From an uncultured Roseicyclus sp. (lineage in GTDB: Bacteria; Pseudomonadota; Alphaproteobacteria; Rhodobacterales; Rhodobacteraceae): a DNA stretch of 60,503 nucleotides. The number at the start of each line of letters is the position of its first letter. Positions within the stretch are counted from its first letter, which is position 1. Below, one piece after another: positions 8,235 through 17,226 of the stretch. The position numbers and the translations under genes are program-made. The notes under the pieces are model-generated. The model was not told where the DNA came from, did no database searches, and was given only the letters and a program-made list of their open reading frames with translations. Where the stretch lies: assembly GCA_937139335.1 (NCBI GenBank), contig CAKZPN010000077.1, positions 1 to 60,503 of the forward strand, given 5' to 3'.

Positions 8235-9691
8235 AGAGCTTTCCGATGTTCATCCGCACCAGCGGGCGGCGGGTCGTCATCACCGGCGGCGGGGAGCAGG
8301 CGGCGCAGAAGGCGCGGCTGATCCTGAAGACCGACGCCGAGATCGTGCTGGTTGCGCCGGTGCTCGACGAGGAACTGGCGGCGCTGGTCGCCTGCGGGCG
8401 CGCCAGCCGGCATGACGGGCTCTTGGATCAACGCTTGTTCGAGGGCGCCGCGATGGCCTTCGTCGCCACCGGATGCCCCGCTGCCGATGCAAGCCTGCAT
8501 GCCTTGGCGCAGGCGGCGCGGTGCCCTGTGAACGTCGTCGACCGGCCCGATCTCTGCGACATCACCACCCCCTCGATCGTCGACCGCGACCCGCTGGTGG
8601 TGGCCATCGGGACGGAGGGCACAGCCCCGGTCCTTGCCCGCGAGGTCAAGACCACCATCGAAACGTTGCTGCCCACAAACCTCGGCGGGCTGGCGGCGCT
8701 GGCCGGCCGCCTGCGCGGTGCCGTGGCTGCAGGCGTCCCGCGCCAGCACCGTCGCGCCTTCTGGGCCTGGGTGTTCAAGGACACGCCCCGGCAGCTCTGG
8801 ACCCGCGGCGCCGAGCGCCAGTCGGCGGGTCTGATCAAGGCCGCCATCGCCGCGGGCGGCACCCGCGCGGCGCAGGGGCAGGGCTCGATCGCGCTGGTCG
8901 GCGCGGGCCCCGGCGCGCGGGACCTGCTGACGCTCCGCGGGCTCGAGAGGCTGCAGGAGGCCGATGTGGTCTTCTACGACAGGTTGGTGGACGCCGATAT
9001 GCTGGAGCTGGCCCGGCGCGATGCCGAGCGCGTCTTCGTGGGCAAGCACGTCGGCGCCCATGCCTGGCCGCAGGAGCGGATCAACGCCGTCATCGTGGCC
9101 GAGGCGCGGAAGGGGCGGCGGGTGGTGCGGCTGAAATCGGGGGACCCCGGCATCTTCGGTCGTGCCGGCGAGGAACTGGACGCCGCGCGCGCCGCCGGCA
9201 TCCCGGTGGAGATCGTGCCGGGCGTCACCGCCGCCTCCGCCGCCGGGGCCGCGCTGGGCCGGAGCCTCACCGGACGCGGCGTCGCCGACACGCTGGTCCT
9301 CGCCACGGCGACGGGCAGCCTCGACGCGCCGCTGCCCGACTGCACCCGCTTCGCCGGTCCCGGCACGACGACGGCGCTTTACATGGGTGTGCGCCAGGCC
9401 GGGCGGATCGCAGAGGCGCTCATTGGCCGTGGCCTCGCGCCCGACAGCATGATCGAGGTCGCCGTCGAGGTCTCGAAGCCGGGCGAGGAGGTCTTCGCTT
9501 TGTCCGTCGCGGAGCTGGCACTTGGCCTGAAGGCCCGGAAGGTGTCGGGCTGCGCGGTGCTGCTGGTCACCTGGCCCCAGACCCGCTCCGCGTCGCGGAC
9601 GCCGGTGCCCGGCAAAGACCGCGCCGTCGGGCGAACAGCAGGGCAGAGAACTCGCACCTGCAATTCCGGCGAGTGCCACAGTCCTGGCTGA
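8231..9691 (+). CDS. cysG: Siroheme synthase (multifunctional CysG)
   Basis: 486 residues. The N-terminal third is the precorrin-2 dehydrogenase/ferrochelatase module (VVITGGGEQAAQKARLI near 14). From about 220 comes the uroporphyrinogen-III C-methyltransferase module, with VGAGPGARDLLTLRG, RLKSGDPGIFGRAGEE and VEIVPGVTAASA. It makes siroheme for NirB. The ATG overlaps the stop of the TrpD2-like gene. The last 35 or so residues after LLVTWPQ are Arg/Ser/Pro-rich and unlike the family core, so the extreme 3' end may be unconserved or altered. Confidence 0.95.
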   Translation: MKSFPMFIRTSGRRVVITGGGEQAAQKARLILKTDAEIVLVAPVLDEELAALVACGRASRHDGLLDQRLFEGAAMAFVATGCPAADASLHALAQAARCPVNVVDRPDLCDITTPSIVDRDPLVVAIGTEGTAPVLAREVKTTIETLLPTNLGGLAALAGRLRGAVAAGVPRQHRRAFWAWVFKDTPRQLWTRGAERQSAGLIKAAIAAGGTRAAQGQGSIALVGAGPGARDLLTLRGLERLQEADVVFYDRLVDADMLELARRDAERVFVGKHVGAHAWPQERINAVIVAEARKGRRVVRLKSGDPGIFGRAGEELDAARAAGIPVEIVPGVTAASAAGAALGRSLTGRGVADTLVLATATGSLDAPLPDCTRFAGPGTTTALYMGVRQAGRIAEALIGRGLAPDSMIEVAVEVSKPGEEVFALSVAELALGLKARKVSGCAVLLVTWPQTRSASRTPVPGKDRAVGRTAGQRTRTCNSGECHSPG

Positions 9692-9809
9692 GGCTGGATC
9701 GAATTCCTCTGCCAGCACAGGTGAACGGGAGCCTTGGCTATCAATCGATTTGTGCAACAGAGCCGTTCAGAAGCGGCTTCGTGTCTTCTGCCGATGCTGA
9801 AGCAGTTAT

Positions 9810-10541
9810 CTAGCTGTTGCGATCCGGGCGCTTGAGATGATCGTACACGGACTCAAGGTGTCGGGCCATGGCTGCTTCAGCGCCCGCCGGATCGCGTTTT
9901 GTGATCGCGTCCACGATATCTCCGTGCTGAAGCGAGACCTCGAACTTTCGCGAATGCGAGAAGGTATTCTGGCGGACGGCGCGCCAATCCGCTTGGTTTA
10001 GGACAGCCATGAGCGACTCGAACATTGCAAGGAACAGTGAATTGTTCGCCCCCTGCGCAATCGAACGGTGGAACGCCGAGTCGGCACTGCTGAAGGCGTA
10101 GGACCCCTCGGCCGCCGTCGCATGTTCGGCAGCCTCGCGTAGGCGGCGCAGCTGGTCCTTGCTGGCGCGAAGGGCGCAGTAACGAGCCAGGACGGGCTCG
10201 AGCTCGAGCCGGACCTCGGTCAGTTCGGCGGGGCTGGTATTGGCGGCAACTTCCGAGAATTGGTCGCTACGTGGCGGATGCATGGCTGACACGAAGGTTC
10301 CTTGGCCTTGCCGACGCCAAATCATTCCCTGCGTCTCGAGGTGCGTAAGTGCCTGCCTTAGAGCGCGACGTCCGATCCCCAGCCGATCGGCCAGAACCCG
10401 TTCGGGCAGCAACCGACCGCCTTCGACGACCTCGCCGGAGTCGACGACGGCACGCAGGCGCGCGACGAGCGACGACAGGGCGCGCCCTTCGTGGGAAGAA
10501 TTGGTGCGGGATTGGTCCGTAACTTTTTCCTCGGTATCCAT
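9810..10541 (-). CDS. GntR family (FadR subfamily) transcriptional regulator
   Basis: 243 residues from ATG 10541 (an upstream in-frame ATG at 10625 gives an unlikely arginine/aromatic-rich extension). The N-terminal winged helix-turn-helix contains LPERVLADRLGIGRRALRQ, and the wing is WRRQGQGTFV. The C-terminal part is an all-helical FCD ligand domain (LTEVRLELEPVLARYCAL, DSAFHRSIAQ). It is divergent from the truncated binding protein and ggt, so it probably represses that unit in response to a small acid or amino-acid-like ligand. A 9-base direct repeat TGCAGTGCG (10580 and 10639) lies in the shared intergenic region. Confidence 0.9.
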   Translation of the reverse strand: MDTEEKVTDQSRTNSSHEGRALSSLVARLRAVVDSGEVVEGGRLLPERVLADRLGIGRRALRQALTHLETQGMIWRRQGQGTFVSAMHPPRSDQFSEVAANTSPAELTEVRLELEPVLARYCALRASKDQLRRLREAAEHATAAEGSYAFSSADSAFHRSIAQGANNSLFLAMFESLMAVLNQADWRAVRQNTFSHSRKFEVSLQHGDIVDAITKRDPAGAEAAMARHLESVYDHLKRPDRNS

Positions 10542-10751
10542 GCCGCCGACTGAACCCCGGTCCGGTCGAAAAGTCCAGATGCAGTGCGCTCGGACACCAA
10601 GCGAGGCGAACCAATGGTATGGCATATTCTTGAGTTGGTGCAGTGCGACCTTGACTCCAATCGGCTTGGCGTGCGGAGGTGAACCACGCCGAAACCAATA
10701 ACAAGAATGGTTCAGGCGCCGAGCGCCCCAACTCGCGACAGGGAGTACGAC

Positions 10752-11234
10752 ATGAACGGAGCAGAACGGATGACCCCGGCACGTTCGCTGGTGATGTTAG
10801 CCGGGGCCGCCGCTGCCCAAGATCGGACGATCCGGATGAGCGACTATCCCGGCTCGCTCGAGCCCGCAACAAATGCCAGCTTTGTCGGGCGGGTCTCGCT
10901 ACGATCGGTTTGCGACAAGCTTTTCGACATCGACACCGATGGAAACTTGGTGCCGATGCTCGCTGAGGACTGGACCTGGTCCGAGGACAATACCGAGGTG
11001 ACGTTCAACCCGTGTCAGGGTGTGACCTTCGACGACGGCACCCCCTTCTATGCCGAGGGTGTCGCCTACAACATAAACAAATTCCAGACGTTGGATGGTT
11101 CGCGGCGCCGCGCCGAGCTTTCAGGTATCGAAGAACTTGAGGTGGTAGACGACTGCACGATCCTGCGCTCTGCCGACGGTAAGATGGAGGGTGGAGCCGA
11201 CCCGCGCAGACCCGCAGCAGTGGCCGGATGGTGA
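10752..11234 (+). pseudogene. Truncated solute-binding protein of a peptide/glutathione-type ABC importer
   Basis: From ATG 10752 the frame encodes a short signal-like stretch (RSLVMLAGAAAAQ) and the N-terminal part of an SBP_bac_5 family protein: PGSLEPATNASFVGRVSLRS, KLFDIDTDGNLVPMLAEDW, FDDGTPFYAEGVAYNINKF. Homology ends near nt 11170, after about 140 residues; intact members have about 500. The rest (GKMEGGADPRRPAAVAGW) is unrelated, and the frame stops inside the ggt start region. Permease and ATPase genes that normally follow are absent, so this looks like a deletion scar joined to ggt. Confidence 0.8.
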
Positions 11235-12820
11235 CCATGGATTTCGCAACTTACTACGACGCCCGACGCGTCCCGCTCCTCGCCCGCAATGTGGTCTCCA
11301 CGTCCCAGCCATTGGCGTCGCAGGCAGGGCTCAGGATGCTGCTGCAAGGCGGGAATGCCGTCGATGCGGCGATCGCCGCAGCGATTTCGCTGACAGTGGT
11401 CGAGCCGACCGGCAACGGGATCGGCAGCGACGGCTTCGCAATTCTCTGGGATGGGGATCGGCTTCACGGGCTGAACTCCTCGGGCCGGTCGCCGGCGGGA
11501 TGGACGCCGGAGCGTTTCGCCGGGATGGCTTCGATGCCGGATCTGGGCTGGGAGTCGGTGACCGTGCCCGGTGCCGTCGCCGCCTGGGCCGCGCTTTCGG
11601 AGCGGTTCGGTCGGCTGCCCTTCGCCGATCTCTTCGCCCCGGCCTTGAGTTACGCGCGGGAAGGCTTCGCCTTGACGCCGACAATTGCGGCGCTCTGGAC
11701 CAAGGGGGCAGCGCGACTGAAGGATCAGCCCGGCTTTGCTGAGCATTTCCTCGGCGGCGGACGCGCACCGGCAGCCGGAGAAACGGTCCGCAATCCGGAA
11801 TTGGCCGTAACGCTCGAAGCGATCGCAGTAAGTCGCGGCCGGGCGCTCTACGAAGGGGAACTTGCCCGCAAGATCGTGGCGGACGGTCAGCGCTTTGGTG
11901 CGGCACTGTCGGAGGCGGACCTCGCAGCGCATGCCCCTGAATGGTGCGGCACGATCTCGGCGCCCTTCTTCGGCACCGAGTTGCACGAGATCCCGCCGAA
12001 CGGGCAGGGGATCGTGGCGACCATGGCGGTGGCCATGCTCGAACATACCGACATAGCGGATCACGCCCCGGACAGCATCGCAGCGATGCATCTGCAGATC
12101 GAGGCGATCAAGCTGGCAATGGCTGACGCCGAGCGCTTTGTGTCCGATCCTGCGACGATGAGTGTCAAACCGGAAGCCCTCCTCGACGCCAGCTATCTTG
12201 CCGAGCGCGCCCGGCTCATTGATCGGGCGCGTGCCGGTGATCCGGGGGCAGGCGCCCCCAAGGCCGGGGGCACGGTCTATCTTACGGCAGCAGACTCGTC
12301 AGGCATGATGATCTCGCTCATTCAGTCGAACTATTCCGGCTTCGGTTCCGGCGTGGTTGTTCCGGGGACTGGCATCCACCTGCAGAACCGCGGCTCCGGC
12401 TTCACGCTGGAGCAGGGTCATCCGAACGAGGTCGGCCCATCCAAGCGGCCGTTCCATACGATTATCCCGGGTTTTCTGATGCGGGATGGCCAGCCGGAGA
12501 TGAGCTTTGGCGTAATGGGCGGGCCCATGCAGGCGCAGGGTCATGTGCAGATGGTCGTTCGGACTGTGCTGCACGGCCAGACTCCGCAGGCCGCCTGTGA
12601 CGCCCCCCGCTGGCGTGTCACCGAGGGACGTGGCCTCGCTGTTGAATGGTCGATGCCCGCTGAGATCGTCGACGGACTGGCTGCACTTGGCCACGAGATC
12701 ACGCGAGAGCCACCCGATAACGCCTTCGGCTTCGGTGGCGCGCAACTGGTGATGCGGCATCGGGATGGGTACGTCGCCGGATCGGATCACCGCAAGGACG
12801 GCATGGCCGTCGGATTCTGA
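11228..12820 (+). CDS. ggt: Gamma-glutamyltransferase (YwrD-type)
   Basis: 530 residues, full length for this family. An Ntn-hydrolase precursor that self-cleaves before a catalytic Thr, then hydrolyses or transfers gamma-glutamyl groups from glutathione or related amides. The N-terminal part has MLLQGGNAVDAAIAAAI; the predicted nucleophile is T349 in AGGTVYLTAAD; the small subunit contains QSNYSGFGSGVVVPGTGI and GPSKRPFHTIIPGF. No clear signal peptide is seen, so it may act in the cytoplasm on imported substrates. ATG 11237 is an alternative start. The neighbouring GntR regulator, truncated binding protein and RidA remnant suggest an eroded uptake/utilisation operon. Confidence 0.93.
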   Translation: MVTMDFATYYDARRVPLLARNVVSTSQPLASQAGLRMLLQGGNAVDAAIAAAISLTVVEPTGNGIGSDGFAILWDGDRLHGLNSSGRSPAGWTPERFAGMASMPDLGWESVTVPGAVAAWAALSERFGRLPFADLFAPALSYAREGFALTPTIAALWTKGAARLKDQPGFAEHFLGGGRAPAAGETVRNPELAVTLEAIAVSRGRALYEGELARKIVADGQRFGAALSEADLAAHAPEWCGTISAPFFGTELHEIPPNGQGIVATMAVAMLEHTDIADHAPDSIAAMHLQIEAIKLAMADAERFVSDPATMSVKPEALLDASYLAERARLIDRARAGDPGAGAPKAGGTVYLTAADSSGMMISLIQSNYSGFGSGVVVPGTGIHLQNRGSGFTLEQGHPNEVGPSKRPFHTIIPGFLMRDGQPEMSFGVMGGPMQAQGHVQMVVRTVLHGQTPQAACDAPRWRVTEGRGLAVEWSMPAEIVDGLAALGHEITREPPDNAFGFGGAQLVMRHRDGYVAGSDHRKDGMAVGF

Positions 12821-12838
12821 CGAAAGCTTCACGGAGGA

Positions 12839-13129
12839 CAGAAAAGGCTGCAACGCGAGAGGCAGGGAAAATCGCTACATGGCATCACGATTCATGGCGA
12901 CACCGTCTACACGGCCAGGTTCGGCGCCGGCGACATCGACGAGGATATGGCCGGCCAAACCCGCCAGATCCGCGTGACGACGGCCGCCAGTCTGGACGAG
13001 GTGGGCTCTGACCTGACCTAGGTCATCCACGCCCAGATCTTCGTCACCGACATGACGAAGAAGGGTGAGATGGACGGGGTGTGGAAGGAGTTCTTCGCTA
13101 CCAGCGACTTGCCCTTTGGCCCCGCTGGT
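12839..13129 (+). pseudogene. Decayed RidA/YjgF-family gene
   Basis: A good ribosome site (GGAGG at 12834) lies 14 nt after ggt, but no start codon follows; the frame begins KRLQRERQGKSLHGITIHGD. It continues with RidA-like DTVYTARFGAGDIDEDM, AGQTRQIRV and LDEVGSDLT, meets an in-frame TAG at 13019-13021, then resumes in the same frame with VIHAQIFVTDMTKKGEMDGVW. The final 30 or so residues of the family are missing where the frame runs into the 3' end of the TRAP permease gene. RidA proteins deaminate reactive enamines or imines; this copy must be inactive. It completes the ggt operon remnant. Confidence 0.78.
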
Positions 13130-14416
13130 CTACCCGAACATGAGCGCCGGCAGGAACAGGGTGATCTGCGGGAAGGCGAGCAGCAGCAGCAGCACGATCA
13201 TCTCCATCACGATGAAGGGCAGGAGCCCGCGGAAGATGTTGCGCAGCGGCACGCCGGTCTGCGCCGAGGCGACATAGGCGTTGAGGCCGAGCGGCGGGGT
13301 CAGAAGCCCGATCTCGACCGTCTTGGTGACGATGATCCCGAACCAGATCGGGTCGAACCCCAGCGACATCGCCGCCGGGAAGGCCAACGGCATCGCCAGC
13401 GACAGGATCGCGAGCTGGTCCATCAGCATGCCCATGACCAGCAGGATCGCGACCATGATGGCGAGGATCGACCAGCGCGACAGCTCGGTCTCGGCCAGCG
13501 CGACCAGCACGGCCTGGGTGACGCCGGTGAAGGCGAGGTAATTGGCGAAGACCGAGGAGCAGACGATGATCGCGATGATCATCACCGTGGCGCTGATCGA
13601 CCGGCTGAGCGAGCGGCTCACCGCGGTCAGCTTCAGGGTGCGCTGGCAGAGCACGATCAGGAACGAGCCCATGACGCCGAGGCCCGCGGCCTCGGTCGGC
13701 GAGGCGATGCCACCGTAGATCGCGCCGATGACGGCGAGGATCAGCAAAACCATCGGGATCACGCTGCTGCTGAGGCGGATGGCGCGGCCAAGGTGGAAGG
13801 GCTCGCCCTTGGGGGCGTAATCGGTGCGCATCGCGATGATCTTGATGACCACGATCAGCCCCAGCGCGGTCAGCAGGCCCGGGACGATGCCGGCGATGAA
13901 GAGCTGCCCGATCGAGGATTCCGTCAGGACGCCATAGACCACCAGCACGATGCTGGGCGGCACCACGACCGCAAGGGTGCCGCCGACGCTGACGACGGCT
14001 GCGGCCAGCCGCTCGTTGTATCCATGGCGCCGCATTTCGGGGAAGGCCGAGGCGGCCATCGCGGCGGTCGAGGCGGTCGAGCTGCCGACGAGGGCGGCCA
14101 GCAGCACCGAGGCGCCGACCGTGGCCATCGCGAGCCCGCCCTTAACATGGCCGATCCAGGCCTGGCAGGCGACGATGGCACGGCGCGTCACGTCGCCCGA
14201 GGTCAGGATCTCGGCCATCAGGATGAATAGCGGGATCGCCACCAGGATGAAGGACGAGGACTTGTCGAAGAAGGCGCGTTCCAGCACGGCCAGCGCGGGC
14301 ATCGGCCCCAGTTGAAGCGCCAGTCCGATGAAGCCGGTCACGCCCATCGCGAAGGCGATCGGCATCCGCAGCGCCATGAGGATCGCGAGCGCGATCAGCA
14401 GAAGAAAGAAGGTCAT
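13130..14416 (-). CDS. TRAP transporter large permease (DctM), unit 1
   Basis: 428 residues with about a dozen hydrophobic segments, typical of the DctM/SiaM large membrane subunit. Visible family motifs are DQLAILSLAMPLAFPAAMSL, VEIGLLTPPLGLNAYV near the C-terminus and SGDVTRRAIVACQAWIGH near residue 70. It forms the sodium-driven channel with DctQ and the periplasmic binding protein encoded just upstream. The gene lies 78 nt after the dctP stop, separated by a strong stem-loop. Its 3' end abuts the RidA remnant. Confidence 0.95.
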   Translation of the reverse strand: MTFFLLLIALAILMALRMPIAFAMGVTGFIGLALQLGPMPALAVLERAFFDKSSSFILVAIPLFILMAEILTSGDVTRRAIVACQAWIGHVKGGLAMATVGASVLLAALVGSSTASTAAMAASAFPEMRRHGYNERLAAAVVSVGGTLAVVVPPSIVLVVYGVLTESSIGQLFIAGIVPGLLTALGLIVVIKIIAMRTDYAPKGEPFHLGRAIRLSSSVIPMVLLILAVIGAIYGGIASPTEAAGLGVMGSFLIVLCQRTLKLTAVSRSLSRSISATVMIIAIIVCSSVFANYLAFTGVTQAVLVALAETELSRWSILAIMVAILLVMGMLMDQLAILSLAMPLAFPAAMSLGFDPIWFGIIVTKTVEIGLLTPPLGLNAYVASAQTGVPLRNIFRGLLPFIVMEMIVLLLLLAFPQITLFLPALMFG

Positions 14417-14441
14417 CGGGATGTGCTTTCGGACGGCGGGG

Positions 14442-14468
14442 GGGTGCAGCCTCTGGCGGGCTGCACCC
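14442..14468 (-). promoter_or_regulatory. Intercistronic stem-loop between dctP and dctM of TRAP unit 1
   Basis: GGGTGCAGCC at 14442-14451 pairs perfectly with GGCTGCACCC at 14459-14468, a 10-bp stem with a 7-base loop. It lies between the dctP stop and dctM start and has no U-tract. In binding-protein operons such hairpins protect the upstream message from 3' decay or attenuate the permease genes, giving excess binding protein. That role is inferred here. Confidence 0.6.
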
Positions 14469-14494
14469 GTGGGACGAAGGGACGAGGGGCTGGA

Positions 14495-15511
14495 TCAGCC
14501 GCCGGTCAGTTCGCGGTAGCGGTCGAGAACGGCGCGCGCGGTGTCGCTGCCCCGCCCGATCCGGTTGACCCAGTCTTCCGAGACCTCGGTCATCGCGTCG
14601 GTGAGGGTCGCAAGCTCCTCGTCCGTCAGGCTGTAGATCTCGACACCCTGCGACGCCCAGGCGTCGAGAAAGCCTCTGATCGACTCGTCCTGCGCGTTCG
14701 CGACATGCATCGCGACCTCGTTGCCCTGTTCGATCATCGCGGCCTGCACGTCCTCGGGCAGGGCCTCGAACATGTCGGTGCGCGCGACCATCACGAAGCT
14801 GTAGCCACCGAAGGAGCCGTTTTGCGAGATATGCGTCACGACTTCCTGGAGGTTGTAGCCCGCGACCGAGGCGAGCGGGAACAGGATGCCGTCGAGCCGG
14901 CCGCGTTCCACCGCCGTGTAGACCTCGGGGCCGGGGATCGAGACGCCCAGCGCGCCAAGGCTGCTGGCCGTCATCGCCTGGGTGGAGCCGGAGGTCCGGA
15001 TGCTGAGGTTGCTCCAGTCCTCCGGCATGCCGAGACGTTCCTGCGCCAGGACCTGGTAGGGCGGCAGCACGAAGCCGAACAAGGGCGTCACCCCGCTTGC
15101 GAGGATCTCCTCGCGCAACGGCCCCTCGGCCAGCATCGCCTGGATCGCCTCGGTCCCCTCGACGGCGCTGCCGTAGAAGCCGGGCAGGCCGACGATGGAA
15201 TTCATCGGCAGGGTTTCCTCGTGGTAGATCGTGCCGACCAGCGCGACGTCGAGAATGCCGCTTCCCACCGCGTCGAGAAGGGCGGCAGCGCGCGCCGCCT
15301 GCTCGGAGGGGAAATGCTGGAACGTCACCGCGCCGCCGGTGGCTTCTTCCACCGCCGCCATCCAGCGGGTCGTGCCCTCGATGGAGACGATATGCGTGGT
15401 CGACTGGAAATCACCCAGGCGCAGGGTTTGCGCATGGGCGCCGAAAGCCGTCATCGCGGTCGCGCAGGCGGCGAGACAGGCGAAGGCTCGTGTGGTTGTG
15501 AAACGTTTCAT
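14495..15511 (-). CDS. TRAP transporter substrate-binding protein (DctP), unit 1
   Basis: 338 residues from ATG 15511. The N-terminus is a clear Sec signal peptide (MKRFTTTRAFACLAACATA, likely cut after AHA near 27). The mature part has the DctP/TRAP_DctP fold, with the conserved Arg region LSNLSIRTSGSTQAMT-like (SNLSIRTSGSTQ near 165) and EVYTAVERGRLDGILFP near 195. It captures an organic acid in the periplasm for DctQ/DctM. It lies 32 nt after dctQ. The gene next upstream encodes a dehydratase, linking uptake to acyl-CoA catabolism. Confidence 0.94.
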   Translation of the reverse strand: MKRFTTTRAFACLAACATAMTAFGAHAQTLRLGDFQSTTHIVSIEGTTRWMAAVEEATGGAVTFQHFPSEQAARAAALLDAVGSGILDVALVGTIYHEETLPMNSIVGLPGFYGSAVEGTEAIQAMLAEGPLREEILASGVTPLFGFVLPPYQVLAQERLGMPEDWSNLSIRTSGSTQAMTASSLGALGVSIPGPEVYTAVERGRLDGILFPLASVAGYNLQEVVTHISQNGSFGGYSFVMVARTDMFEALPEDVQAAMIEQGNEVAMHVANAQDESIRGFLDAWASQGVEIYSLTDEELATLTDAMTEVSEDWVNRIGRGSDTARAVLDRYRELTGG

Positions 15512-15543
15512 ATGGTTTCCTCCCTTGAAACTTTCTTTGGACG

Positions 15544-16023
15544 TCAGGCAGTTGCGGTTGGGGAACTCCTCTTGAAGGTTTCGACGACCAGTCGCAGGGC
15601 AAGTGCCCCGCAGCCGATCGGCACGACGACATAGGCCCACCCCAGGGGCCAATCCATGACGCCGAAGTCGATGGCGCCGCGCCGGAATGCCCGGAACGCG
15701 AAGCGCCAGGACATCCAGGTGACGGCGATGAAGAAGGCGGCCGAAAGCGCCAGCACCAGCCGGCTCAGCAGCGCCGGGATGATGTGGTCCGGCACCACGT
15801 CAAGCGCCAGGTGCCCGCCATCGCGGAACACCCGCGCCAGCGACAGGGTCGCCAGCGAGGGCATCAGGTAAAGCTCGGTCACTTCGAACTGCATCAGCAC
15901 CGGCTGCCCGAAGAACAGCCGCATCAGGATATCGGCGTTGATCAGGACAGCGATGGACAGAAGGCTGAGACACCCTCCCAGATGCAACAGGTCCTCCATC
16001 TTCCGTTGTGCCATCCCGAGCAT
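15544..16023 (-). CDS. TRAP transporter small permease (DctQ), unit 1
   Basis: 159 residues from ATG 16023, preceded by an excellent ribosome site (GGGAGGAA). Four hydrophobic segments of the DctQ family are visible, including LLSIAVLINADILMRLFF and WPLGWAYVVVPIGCGALALR. It is the small membrane subunit that complexes with DctM. A longer upstream reading in the same frame overlaps the dehydratase gene antisense-like and is not credible. Confidence 0.93.
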   Translation of the reverse strand: MLGMAQRKMEDLLHLGGCLSLLSIAVLINADILMRLFFGQPVLMQFEVTELYLMPSLATLSLARVFRDGGHLALDVVPDHIIPALLSRLVLALSAAFFIAVTWMSWRFAFRAFRRGAIDFGVMDWPLGWAYVVVPIGCGALALRLVVETFKRSSPTATA

Positions 16024-16049
16024 TGCCGTTCCTCCCTTGGTCGCGTCGT

Positions 16050-17189
16050 TCAGCGCTTCGGCAGCTCGACGATGGCCGAGCCCATGGCCGACAGCTCGCC
16101 GTCCTGCTGTTCGGCGCGCTGCTGGATCTCGAGCAGGAAACGCCCGTCTTCCTCGAACTTGCGCGTCACGGTGCCGTTGATGAGGATGAAATCCCCCTCG
16201 GGGTTGTGCCGGCGGACCTGGCACTTGGCCTTGCGCAGGAAGCCGTCGTCGCCCATCCAGTTGGTGACGTGCTGGGTCAGCCAGGATGCCCGCTCGGGGC
16301 CGTAGTCGTAGGCGCCGGGCGCGCCGACCTCGAGCGCGAATTCCTCTTCCCAATGCACCCGCTCGGGGCAGTCGGGGATGCCGAAGCGGTTCTTCGGCCC
16401 GGCGCTCGGGTGTTTCTGCTGCAGCTTCCAGGCCAGCTTGTTGGCGCGGATGTAGAGACCGCCCCAGCCCTGCGCATAGGCGATGAAGCCGGTCGCGGTC
16501 ATCGGGCCCTTCACCATGGTGGGCAGCGCCTCGCCCTCGGACACGTCGTCCCAGTAGCGGGTCTCGGCGCCGCGGATTTCCTCGGCCTCGTAGTGCTTGT
16601 AGAAGGCGTCGAGTTCTTCCTGCGTCCAGACGCGGCGGCCCTTGGCCTTGGCCTCGGTGTATTTGGTGCCGTTCTCGCGGGCCTGGTCCCGGTCGGTGCG
16701 GAAGCACCAGCTTTCGGCATCGGCGACCAGCTCGCCGGTCTTCGCGTCGTAGAAATCGACCTGGTAGATCTGCTGCACGGCCTTGCCGGCAAAGCGCGTC
16801 TCATGCTCGACCAGATCCTTCAGCACCGCCTCGGTGCGGAATTCCATGTTGCGGGTGATCGGCTTGTGCCAGTTCCAGTTCGAGCCCGACCACATCGCGT
16901 GGACGCCCGGCAAGCCGCCGACATAGCCCGAGATGATGCGGTTGGTCGCGAAGAGGAAGCTCGGCAGCGCGATGACGTCGCCGTATTTCGTGGTCTTCGC
17001 ATACTCGGGGTCGCACCACAGCGGGTTGTCGTCGCCGATGCCGTGGGCGTAGTGGCGGATGTTGTCGCGGGTCGCCTCGTAGCACCAGGGCTCGACCGTC
17101 TTCTCGATCTTCACGCCGATCCGCTGGCGCAGGTCGTCCAGCCCCTCCTCGGTGATCTTGGGGAATTTCTTGGGGGTGAGGTCGTTCAT
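16050..17189 (-). CDS. FAS1-like/MaoC dehydratase domain protein (acyl-CoA hydratase type)
   Basis: 379 residues from ATG 17189, chosen because GGAG lies at proper distance; a GTG at 17204 is possible. The N-terminal half resembles FAS1-like dehydratases (double hotdog): ATRDNIRHYAHGIGDDNPLW carries the Asp/His-type hydratase signature, followed by ALPSFLFATN. The C-terminal half resembles a second hotdog (FIAYAQGWGGLYIRANKLAW). Such proteins hydrate or dehydrate unsaturated acyl-CoAs. It lies between the acyl-CoA ligase and TRAP unit 1 on the same strand, with 26 nt to dctQ, so it probably acts on the imported substrate. Confidence 0.85.
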   Translation of the reverse strand: MNDLTPKKFPKITEEGLDDLRQRIGVKIEKTVEPWCYEATRDNIRHYAHGIGDDNPLWCDPEYAKTTKYGDVIALPSFLFATNRIISGYVGGLPGVHAMWSGSNWNWHKPITRNMEFRTEAVLKDLVEHETRFAGKAVQQIYQVDFYDAKTGELVADAESWCFRTDRDQARENGTKYTEAKAKGRRVWTQEELDAFYKHYEAEEIRGAETRYWDDVSEGEALPTMVKGPMTATGFIAYAQGWGGLYIRANKLAWKLQQKHPSAGPKNRFGIPDCPERVHWEEEFALEVGAPGAYDYGPERASWLTQHVTNWMGDDGFLRKAKCQVRRHNPEGDFILINGTVTRKFEEDGRFLLEIQQRAEQQDGELSAMGSAIVELPKR

Positions 17190-17226
17190 CTTGGGGCTCT
17201 CCACTTCCTATGGGTGCTGGCGGCGG

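Noticed and set aside
13019..13021. In-frame TAG in ridA as possible programmed readthrough or recoding
   Set aside because: The gene also lacks a start codon and its 3' end, so simple decay explains it better; no downstream recoding structure was seen.
13052..14230. Long plus-strand frame rich in Asp/His/Arg repeats
   Set aside because: It is antisense to the well-supported DctM gene and its composition (RDHDRDDD-like runs) is that of a shadow of a hydrophobic gene.
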